In this document: piece after piece, positions 54,989 to 64,000 of the stretch
How positions within the stretch are numbered: the first letter of the stretch is position 1
Layout of the letters: each line of letters opens with the position of its first letter
Origin: Skeletonema tropicum
Lineage: Eukaryota > Bacillariophyta > Thalassiosirophyceae > Thalassiosirales > Thalassiosiraceae
Direction: 5' to 3'
DNA length: 64,000 nucleotides
Assembly: GCA_037178625.1 (NCBI GenBank)
Contig: CM074128.1
Location: forward strand, 1,612,001 to 1,676,000
The notes under the pieces: model-generated
Told to the model about the DNA's origin: nothing
Seen by the model: only the letters and a program-made list of their open reading frames with translations
The model's database searches: none
Translations under genes and position numbers: made by a program

Positions 54989-55326
54989 GATTCTGCCTGA
55001 TTGTGGAGTATTTGTACGGCACTACCAACCTTGAGGGGTCATTCATCTCTTGACCGCGAAGGTCAACGTGTACCGGTAAGGACAGAATTGAGTGCCGTAC
55101 TCGTAAATGGAGGAAATAGACAAGGTGTCAAATAAGCGGTATTGTAACTTCTAAAAGTTGAGCATGGAACTCGGCAGCTTGAGGTAAAAGGTGTATAATG
55201 CGGACAGATGCACGTAGACGGCCGAGTAGACGATAGCCATCAGTTTGAAGACCACAAATTGCTGCTGACAACTTGACAGTACAAGTGCAATCGAGCAATA
55301 TATTTGTATACCAATATTAGACAACG
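54989..55326. other. upstream region of urea-transporter-like gene 1
   Basis: Contains GACAGAATTGAGTGCCGTAC at 55081, which recurs at 60467 upstream of gene copy 2 and marks the left edge of the duplicated segment. It should include the promoter. Confidence 0.6.
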
Positions 55327-57769
55327 ATGAATGAGATCAATGCCTGGGGGTAAGTACAACTTCGCAACGACATTGCTAACTTCTTTCGCTTCAGCTTCAG
55401 TAACAGTAGCTTGTTATTTGGTATGAGTCGGATCTTACAACTTCCAATATCTTCGCCTTATCAATGTTTCTTTGCATGACAATTACAATAGAGCGTACGA
55501 GGCTGGTGCAACCCAGAACGCTCGGCGCTTGGATGGTGGGACAATTCAAAGGCGCCCGAGAATCGAACGACAAGCAACCGCCCGCCGTGCCTCTCTAAAC
55601 TCTGGAACAGATGATGTTGAGGTGGCGCCTTTGACTTCGAAGGGGAAGACAGATGTGCCGGAAGGGCATGCAGAAATGCGTGATCTTGCTCAAAGTATAT
55701 TTAAAGTGTACTTTACCAACGATTGTGACGATGATGACATCGCGCAGCTGAAACAGAGTGCCTCATCAAAGATTCCAAGTTTGCTGAAGAAGATTAACGG
55801 GACGATGGCATGGCTGCCTGAGCTTATGAATGGGTCAGATGCCCCAAATGCTATAAAAGCTCCGATCCTTTTCATGGAAGCATCTTTCCGTGGTATGGCA
55901 CAGGTGAGAACGCACACAAGAGAGTGCGGTGTGCATATGCATATCAATAAATCAAAGACCTCTCACACAACATCTTCCATCCATCTATTCCATCTCTATT
56001 GTGTTGTAGGTCTTTTTCCAGAACAACCCCCTCAGCGGACTACTGATTTTAATCGCGATGTTTATCCAATCCTCTCGTGTCGCTGTCCATGGTATCATTG
56101 CAATCGTCTGCGGCAATCTCGCCGGTCTCTTTATGGGATTTGATGAAAGTTTCTTGAGCTGCGGCCTGTTCGGGTACAATTCATTCCTCGTTGGTCTGGC
56201 CATTGCTACATTCGACAGTACTCAAAGTTACAATTCTGCAGCTTTGGTAGGTGTAGTCATTGCCTCGTATTTTAGCAGTGTCCTATTTGTCATGCTTGGA
56301 AAGATTTTAGCACCATACAAGGTGAGTCGAACATCTCATTTATCATAACTACCTGCGCCTGCGCTGTGCACTCTCGAACATGTCTAACTATTATTTGCAT
56401 TCAGACCCCACCATTTACGTTGCCGTTTAATATCAGCACGTTGGTATTCTTGTTGGCAATGAAGCAGATTGCTGTAGATGAAGCAGACGAAGAGCCTCTC
56501 GTGTCTGTGGCAGCAACTCCTCTCACAGTTAAAGCTTTTTTTGCCGGATCTATCAGAGGGGTAGGGCAGGTCTTCCTCGCTGACAACATCACTTCAGGGA
56601 TCTTAGTGCTAGTGAGCATTATGCTGTGCTCAAGAATTTCTGCAGTTGCAGCTTTTGTTGGCAGTCTTGTCGGAGCAGCTACAGCAGCTCTTGTTGGTCA
56701 AGACGTGGCTTCTATTGAAAATGGCTTGTACGGCTTCAACTCAAGCCTTATTTCAACTGCAATGGTCATGTTTTATGTCCCTTCGATTGGATCAGTATCC
56801 TATGGGATAGTTGCGAGTGTGGTTACCGTCTTTATTCAACTTGCACTGAAAGAGACGATGCGATTGTACGGCCTTCCATTCATGACACTCCCTTTCTGTT
56901 TAGCGGCGCTAGCCTTCATTGTGATCCAAGGTACAACTTCAAACGTCATCTCTGTACCTCTTAGTTCCATGACCACGCCGGAAGATCACTTGAAGAGAGT
57001 GAAAAGGCTATCTGCTGGATTTGATCTCTTGTTCCGGGCCATTAGGTCTGCTTCGTATAAGGGTGACCGTCGGAAGTTGCTTGTTGGAAGTAATAGAGGC
57101 GATAAAGGTACAGATAAAATCAACTCTGTTCTGGGAGAATATGATAAAGGAGTTTACGGCGGAGAGGAGAAGGGTATGTTGTGGAAGTGCTGCGGAAAGT
57201 TGCTTGGCGGAGAGAGCGACTCTAGTCATGAAGACGCGTTGAGTGAGGAAAAGGTTTCGTACATGCGCATGTTTTCCTACATTGACGAAGACAACGCTCA
57301 TGTGGTTTCCAAGAGTCAGTTCGAAGCGTTTCTCCGGTGTTTCGGATTTGACGATGAAGTTGGACTCGATTTTGCTGTTGAAACTTTTGAATTGATGGAT
57401 TTGGATGGTTCGGGCGACATTGACCTGGATGAATTTACTGCCTTTGCAATGATCTGTAGACGTATACCAGCCATACGCAGCCTTATTGTGAAATTCTTTG
57501 ATTTCGTCGATGGCGACGGAAACGGAGTTGTGGAAATGTCCGAGCTGGATTCAGCTTGTGAATATCTGAATCTGCCTTCTATTTCTGACGAAGATCGTGA
57601 CAGCCTGGAAGCACTCAGCAACGGAGAAGGGGAACTTGAATTTGACACGATTGTGAACTTTGTAACCATCTTCAAGCTCAAATCCACGATCAGGCAATAT
57701 CAGAAAAGTCGTGATCAGGGATTTACTTTCAATGAATCAATGAGGAGCCTAACCTCATCGAATATATGA
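55327..57769 (+). CDS. urea-transporter (SLC14/UT)-family protein with C-terminal EF hands, copy 1
   Basis: Four exons, 55327-55349, 55492-55903, 56010-56321 and 56405-57769; GT-AG introns of 142, 106 and 83 bp; 703 residues. The short first exon (MNEINAWG) joins at AYEAGATQN. The membrane part has UT signatures twice, as expected for its two repeats: GMAQVFFQNNPLSGLLILIA with CGLFGYNSFLVGLAI, and GVGQVFLADNITSGILVLVS with NGLYGFNSSLI. After a variable linker come EF-hand loops DLDGSGDIDLDE and DGDGNGVVEMSE, with a decayed loop before (IDEDNAHVVSKSQ). Bacterial and animal UTs are about 300-400 residues and lack EF hands, so Ca2+-gated urea (or related solute) flux is plausible. Substrate is inferred from family only. 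Confidence 0.85.
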
Positions 57770-57965
57770 GCTTGGGGATTTGAATTGTAGCCAGTCGATG
57801 AATATGGAGAGGATTGTGAACATTCTAAGGAAAGTATGTGTAAGAATTTGCGACTTCGATGTGCAGTAGTAAGAAGTTAATTAAACACTTATGTAATCTT
57901 TTTTTTTTCACGCAACGTCAAACAAGAGCTTACTATGCTCAATCCCCTCTTGAAGATGTTGCGTT

Positions 57966-59399
57966 ATGCTTATGCATTAGTATTATGTATGAGACATACA
58001 CAATACAAACCCTACACCCATCAAAAAACAATCCATAGGTGCGATGTGATGACAAGCAATTGAATTATGCATCTTTAGCAAGAAATTAATTGAACATATT
58101 TTCTTGTCGCCAGAATCAGATTCTATTGCAAGTACAATCCAATATTGATACCAATATGAATTGTACTTAGGCATCAACTGTTACATGAATGTCTTCACAA
58201 GACAAAAGTACTACAGCAGCATATCATGTCCCTACCGAAGAATGCAAATGAAGAAACCAACAAATGCAACAAGATATAGACATCTATGTTATCATGAGCT
58301 GATTTGGCGGCCTTGTGACGTTATTATTTCAGAAGGTAGGAATGATACTACTCATCGCATGCTGTTCGAGGATACTATCAGTGGAAATGAAAATGTAATG
58401 ATGAGTTTCTCCAAGCTGTTGCTATCACTCAATTTAGATATTCCATTACCATTGTATTACTCTTACTTATTGGCATATCATTTCTAAACAATTTAACAGT
58501 CCACTTCTCTTCGAGCGCATGTTTTCTGGTTGCTTCGGCCAGAATGGAACCATCCCCATCTCAAAGTCCTGCTCACATGACGTGCATTGTTACAAGTCGC
58601 CCACATTGATCACCTAATGATAAGTCTAATCACGTAGAGTCTCGCGTAACATTTTATAAATGATTCAGGTTGGTCTGCAGTTATGTCAATACCATCATAT
58701 TAATTGTGAAATTGAAGGAACAAGATGTGGACTTGATTCCAATTCGCGAGCGGAGAGACATCTCTATGGCTGTAGCTCCTCTATGGTGATCAAAACATCG
58801 TTTGACCGCTATTCATAATAATCTTGTTGGGATGTAATTTATCACAGACTTCCACAATGTGTATTGGTACATATGAATCTGCCTCTATCCGAGAATGCCT
58901 CCTCCAACAATAATCGTCATTGACTGCCGTACCAATGAAGAGGCTACACTCAAGACTTCTGAAGATTAGTACGTATAGTAATTGTGTTGTCGGTTGTACA
59001 AGCATGAGAATATTATACCGCTATCGAGTGATGAAGTGTCCAACCTATCCGCGGTATCAGTGTTGGGGCGTTGATTCCTGTTGATTCTTCAGTACTACTT
59101 CTATTAATTAATATGACGACGGAGATAAATATTTGGACTGGCTATCTTACTCGTTTCTGCTGTCAAAACCTGCTGATCAAGGCTGAGATCACGAAATCAT
59201 GTATCGATAGTTATATTACTTCGTCTGGCGAGTTGATAACACAACATGTATGAAGACTCGTCATAGGTACTACTCCATTGATGTTGGAGGTGATGTTTTG
59301 ATGTGTGCAAGATGTCCAAGCTTCGGTAGAAGATTAGAGCTGTAGTATCTTTTGATTATGGTGGTGATGGATGATGGATATGTACATAGAGGGAGGTGG
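57966..59399. other. spacer between duplicated genes, no gene seen
   Basis: About 1.4 kb starting just past the right edge of the first duplicated segment (homology ends near 57965). Open frames are short and unconvincing; no repeats recognised. Confidence 0.5.
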
Positions 59400-59407
59400 G
59401 CTCAAAT

Positions 59408-60154
59408 TAGGGTTTTGGGGGTTGGTCACTCAGAAATCTGGATTGGGCAGTCATTGGGCACGCACTGGACAGAATAGTACCCGTTTAGTAGCCATTCCCA
59501 GTTAAATTCTTTGTTCTCCACCACTCATTCACTGCCGCCAACGCGCCGCTTTCCGCTTTGTGCAATGCATTGCAATGGCATCGTATGCTTACAATGCACA
59601 ACTATTACAAGCTCAGTTCGTTCATAAAGAAGTAATAATTTCACCATGGCAAGCCTCCCAAGCAGCAAGGCAAAGTTCCTCCAGATCGGTCTTCTCCTCC
59701 TTCTCCATCTCGAGATCATGATCTTGGGAGACTGAAGCCTTCGGACCGGTACAAGACAAGGTTGCAAAGAAGAATTAAACGAAAAGAGGGCACTGTTGAC
59801 GATTTTAAGAAGGACCCAGGTGAATACGCAGAAAGGATTTGGCAATGGTGGGGACCAAGATGCAAAATGTTCCCAAAGCATTACATGTACATGGCAATAC
59901 GGTTGGTTGTTCTCACACAAACATCAAGTTGCTTTATTGAACGAGTGTTCTCGAAGTTGAAACTGGTTCGTGACGCAGTGGGCGACAACATCTTAGAGGA
60001 TATCACTGAAATTCGTCTTCTATTACAATGCAATGGGTAAGCTGAAGTTTAAACCATGATTATTTGCAGTACTAGCTCTAGTATATTGCCCTGAGTGCCC
60101 AAATTGGGCTCAGAAAAGTGGGCGATTGGGCACTGACCAACCCCCAAAACCCTA
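59408..60154. mobile_element. 747-bp hAT element with TIRs and 8-bp target duplication
   Basis: TIRs of 21 bp starting TAGGGTTTTGGGGGTTGGTC are perfect inverses at 59408-59428 and 60134-60154. The 8-bp duplication GCTCAAAT is exact on both sides (59400-59407 and 60155-60162). The interior carries an open frame 59762-60040 ending in a hAT dimerisation-like segment, so this is a deletion derivative of an autonomous hAT transposon. Confidence 0.92.
59762..60040 (+). pseudogene. hAT transposase C-terminal dimerisation fragment
   Basis: 92 residues. YAERIWQWWGPRCKMFPKHY leads into SSCFIERVFSKLKLVRDAVG and ITEIRLLLQCNG, the pattern of the hAT C-terminal dimerisation region (xERxFS, then a D/L-rich helix). 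The DDE core and zinc BED finger are absent. It lies inside the TIR-bounded element at 59408-60154. Confidence 0.7.
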
Positions 60155-60765
60155 GCTCAAATTTTGCTGCGGTGTTTCTACTCCTGCCTCGCCTCACTCC
60201 TCCTCCTCCTTCGTCAGATAATTTTTGAATTTGGGAGTCCGTCTCTCTGGAGTTTAGAGCCGAAGCTTGCTGCTGCCACACACAATTGTGTGCTTCCGAA
60301 TTTTTATCTCCTTCGCTTCTTGTGGGTACTTACTCGTGGAAAGGTACGGAACTTACCTTCTCGGAAGAAGTACCGAGAAAGAACACGCCAGACTTTTTCT
60401 CAGATTGTAAGTATCGATCTGTCTACACATCTGGCACTCCTTGCCTAGAGTAGGGCAGCTGGCCACGACAGAATTGAGTGCCGTACTCGTAAAAGTAGGA
60501 AACAGATATGGTATCGAATACTTATTTGCCTAGGTATAGTAAATCGTAAAAGTGACTGAGCCAATAATTAGTAGCAACAGCGACGGACATGAAAAGCCGG
60601 CAGTATGGCGGCAGTTGAGAAGGGAACAACGACATCAGCCGACGATATCTATCAGTTTTAGACCACAACTGCATGAGCTAGAGATGCAGCTGACAACTTC
60701 TTGACAGTACTTAGTGCAAAAGAGAATAATAATTTATTATACACCAATAATAGGCAATCACAACG
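60155..60765. other. upstream region of urea-transporter-like copy 2
   Basis: From 60467 the sequence is homologous to the upstream region of copy 1 (starting 55081), but with many indels, unlike the genes themselves. No other gene was seen. Confidence 0.6.
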
Positions 60766-63159
60766 ATGAATGAGATCAATGCCTGGGGGTAAGTACAACT
60801 TCACAACGACATGCTAACTTCTTTCGCTTCAGCTTCAGTAACAGTAGCTTGTTATTTGGTATGAGTCGGATCTCACAACTTCAACTTCCAATATCTTCGC
60901 CTTATCAATGTTTCTTTGCATGACAATTACAATAGAGCGTACGAGGCTGGTGCAACCCAGAACGCTCGGCGCTTAGATGGTGGGACAATTCAAAGGCGCC
61001 CGACAATCGAACGACAAGCAACCGCCCGCCGTGCCTCTCTAAACTCTGGAACAGATGATGTTGAGGTGGCGCCTTTGACTTCGAAGGGGAAGACAGATGT
61101 GCCGGAAGGGCATGCAGAAATGCGTGATCTTGCTCAAAGTATATTTAAAGTGTACTTTACCAACGATTGTGACGATGATGACATCGCGCAGCTGAAACAG
61201 AGTGCCTAATCAAAGATTCCAAGTTTGCTGAAGAAGATTAACGGGACGATGGCATGGCTGCCTGAGCTTATGAATGGGTCAGATGCCCCAAATGCTATAA
61301 AAGCTCCGATCCTTTTCATGGAAGCATCTTTCCGTGGTATGGCACAGGTGAGAACGCACACAAGAGAGTGCGGTGTGCATATGCATATCAATAAATCAAA
61401 GACCTCTCACACAACATCTTCCATCCATCTATTCCATCTCTATTGTGTTGTAGGTCTTTTTCCAGAACAACCCCCTCAGCGGACTACTGATTTTAATCGC
61501 GATGTTTATCCAATCCTCTCGTGTCGCTGTCCATGGTATCATTGCAATCGTCTGCGGCAATCTCGCCGGTCTCTTTATGGGATTTGATGAAAGTTTCTTG
61601 AGCTGCGGCCTGTTCGGGTACAATTCATTCCTCGTTGGTCTGGCCATTGCTACATTCGACAGTGCTCAAAGTTACAATTCTGCAGCTTTGGTAGGTGTAG
61701 TCATTGCCTCGTATTTTAGCAGTGTCCTATTTGTCATGCTTGGAAAGATTTTAGCACCATACAAGGTGAGTCGGACATCTCATTTATCATAACTACCTGC
61801 GCCTGCGCTGTGCACTCTCGAACATGTCTAACTATTATTTGCATTCAGACCCCACCATTTACGTTGCCGTTTAATATCAGCACGTTGGTATTCTTGTTGG
61901 CAATGAAGCAGATTGCTGTAGATGAAGCAGACGAAGAGCCTCTCGTGTCTGTGGCAGAAACTCCTCTCACAGCTAAAGCTTTTTTTGCCGGATCTATCAG
62001 AGGGGTAGGACAGGTCTTCCTCGCTGACAACATCACTTCAGGGATCTTAGTGCTAGTGAGCATTATGCTGTGCTCAAGAATTTCTGCAGTTGCAGCTTTT
62101 GTTGGCAGTCTTGTCGGAGCAGCTATAGCAGTACTTGTTGGCCAAGACGTGGCTTCTATTGAAAATGGCTTGTACGGCTTCAACTCAAGCCTTATTTTAA
62201 CTGCAATGGTCATGTTTTATGTCCCTTCGATTGGATCAGTATCCTTTGGGATAGTTGCAAGTGTGGTTACCGTCTTTATTCAACTTGCACTGAAAGAGAC
62301 GATGCGATTGTACGGCCTTCCATTCATGACACTCCCTTTCTGTTTAGCGGCGCTAGCCTTCATTGTGATCCAAGGTACAACTTCAAACGTCATCTCTGTA
62401 CCTCTTAGTTCCATGACCACGCCGGAAGATCACTTGAAGAGAGTGAAAAGGCTATCTGCTGGATTTGATCTCTTGTTCCGGGCCATAAGGCCTGCATCGT
62501 CTGACTCTACGAAGTCTTTTGTCCGTCGGAAGTTGCTTCTTGGAAGTAATAAACGCGACTCACGTTTAATCACAGCTGCTCTGGATGAAGTGCACGGCGG
62601 AGAGGAGAAGGGTATGTTTCGGAAGTGCTTGAAAAAGTTTTCCAGAGATTCTGCAAAGAGAAAGAATAATGATGACGCGTCGAGTGAGGAAAAGGCTTCG
62701 TACATGCGCATGTTTTCCTACATTGACGAAGACAACGCACATGTGGTTTCCAAGAGTCAGTTTGACGCGTTTCTCCGTTTTTTCGGATTTGACGATGAAG
62801 TTGGACTCGATTTTGCTGTTGAAACTTTTGAATTGATGGATTTGGATGGTTCGGGCGACATTGACCTGGATGAATTTACTGCCTTTGCAATGATCTGTAG
62901 AAGTATGCCAGCCATACGCAGCCTTATTGTGAAATTCTTTGATTTCGTTGATGTCAACGGCGATGGAGCCGTGGAAATGTCCGAGCTGGATTCAGCTTGT
63001 GAATATCTGAATCTGCCTTCTATTTCTGACGAAGATCGTGACAGCCTGGAAGCACTCAGCAACGGAGAAGGGGAACTTGAATTTGACACGATTGTGAACT
63101 TTGTCACTATGTTCAAGCTCAAATCCACGATCAGGCAATATCAGAAAAGTCGTGATTAG
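60766..63159 (+). pseudogene. urea-transporter/EF-hand gene copy 2, disrupted by nonsense codons
   Basis: Same four exons as copy 1: 60766-60788, 60936-61347, 61454-61765 and 61849-63159, displaced by about 5,440 bp. Introns 2 and 3 are almost identical to copy 1. Exon 2 has TCA changed to TAA at 61207-61209, which stops translation after about 98 codons. At the end CAG is TAG at 63157-63159, removing the last 19 residues seen in copy 1. The UT signatures and EF loops are otherwise intact, and the second EF loop is changed (DVNGDGAVEMSE). A shorter protein from a downstream ATG would lack part of the N-terminus only, so some activity cannot be excluded. Confidence 0.85.
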
Positions 63160-63399
63160 GGATGTACTTTCAATGAATCAATGAGGAGCCTAACCTCATC
63201 GAATATATGAGCTTGGGGATTTGAATTGTAGCCAGTCGATGAATATGGAGAGGATTGTGAACATTCTAGGGAAAGAATGTGTAAGAATTTTTGACTTCGA
63301 TGTGCAGCAGTAAGTTAATTAGGCATTCATGTAATCCACTGTTATAACGCAACGTCAAACAAGAGCTTACTATGCTCAATCCCCTCTTGAAGATGTTGT

Positions 63400-64000
63400 A
63401 GTCAGCAAGGGTAAATAAAGTAGTCAGTACAATTCTTAGTAGAAGATACGGCAATCAATCTTAGAGTTGATGCCATCCTCCTCTTCATGTTTTAGGGCTA
63501 AGTGTAGTACCCGAAAGATGGGTAGATACCGGGTGTGGCATACCCATCAAGTACCCACCCGGCGGGTTTTCTGAATGGGTAGATACCGATAAGTACCCAC
63601 CTACCGAGTAGGTGTTAGTTGGACACTGCAGTGGGTACCTACGTTGAAGAGGGAGCAAAAGGAGGCAGCAGGTGATGGACGAGGTGACAGGAGTAATGTA
63701 ACTGTTTATTGAAAGTAAATTCGATGTAGTTTCACTCGAATTGCATACAAAATTCTCTTCCTCTCTAGAGCCGAGATTACCTAGGCCTTTTCGAAACGCT
63801 GAGGACTCAATTTTTGCAGATGATGATCATGAATCCAGGTGCATGTTAAATACTCCCTCGAGGAATGCGTTGGTGCACGTAAAGCTGAGATTGGCATTAC
63901 TACATTATGGAAGATCTATGTAGGTTCCCACACCTATCTACCTACCCTACCCAAAGCGCAGAAAAATGGGGTGGGTATGGGTAGACAGTAGATACCCACA
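63400..64000. repeat. GGGTA-rich repeat at the window's right edge
   Basis: GGGTAGATACCG occurs at about 63519 and 63570, AAGTACCCACC at 63549 and 63592, and TAGATACCCACA closes the window at 63989. Direct and inverted copies of GGGTAGATACC/GGTATCTACCC suggest the edge of a further repeat element that continues beyond the window. No gene was seen. Confidence 0.5.

Noticed and set aside
63480..64000. Telomere repeat at the right edge
   Set aside because: The GGGTA motifs are not tandem TTAGGG/CCCTAA and occur in both orientations inside mixed sequence.

Overview
The window is nuclear DNA of a photosynthetic stramenopile, most likely a diatom. The evidence is short GT-AG introns of about 68-141 bp, a thylakoid-lumen PsbP-domain protein whose signal peptide ends in a VEG|F junction (the ASAFAP-like motif of secondary plastids) followed by a twin-arginine segment, Thr/Ser/Pro PT-type extracellular linkers, and dense gene packing on both strands. 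No species can be assigned from the sequence alone.

Left part (1-9.4 kb): the 5' two thirds of a CHD1-like chromatin remodeller (minus), a type II membrane glycosyltransferase-like protein (minus), and a copper-type P1B ATPase (plus) with an unusual cysteine-rich tail. From 9.7 to 22.5 kb lies a large satellite array built on a 184-bp unit. Four identical-looking 780-bp modules carrying the end of a reverse-transcriptase-like ORF interrupt it, and everything is organised in a 5,377-bp higher-order period. This is the most unusual structure in the window. A degenerate island of the same satellite sits at 26.95-27.33 kb.

Middle part (23-44.6 kb): a GDPD-like membrane protein, a broken FAM173/ATPSCKMT-type methyltransferase, an F-box gene with one in-frame TGA, a beheaded gene start, a zinc-finger/PUB-domain protein, a RING-H2 E3 ligase, a PsbP-domain protein, a dehydrogenase fused to a cupin-like region, a 2,072-residue single-pass membrane protein with 14 near-identical 58-residue cytosolic repeats, an ABCD-like half transporter, and Nopp140. 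F-box, PUB and RING proteins lie next to one another, giving a small ubiquitin-linked neighbourhood.

Right part (44.6-64 kb): gene-poorer and rich in mobile DNA. It holds a decayed coiled-coil gene, an Mpv17/PMP22 protein, an acidic coiled-coil protein, a secreted membrane-anchored MsrB-like protein and a multi-pass membrane protein. These are followed by a 1.4-kb foldback element with 95-bp inverted arms (holding a nested MITE with an 8-bp target duplication), a 497-bp MITE that splits a minus-strand coding fragment, and a 747-bp hAT element with an 8-bp target duplication and a transposase-dimerisation remnant. A urea-transporter/EF-hand fusion gene is present in two tandem copies, the second broken by nonsense changes. 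The window ends in a GGGTA-rich repeat.

All gene calls were made by reading translations and splice signals by eye; no database search was run.
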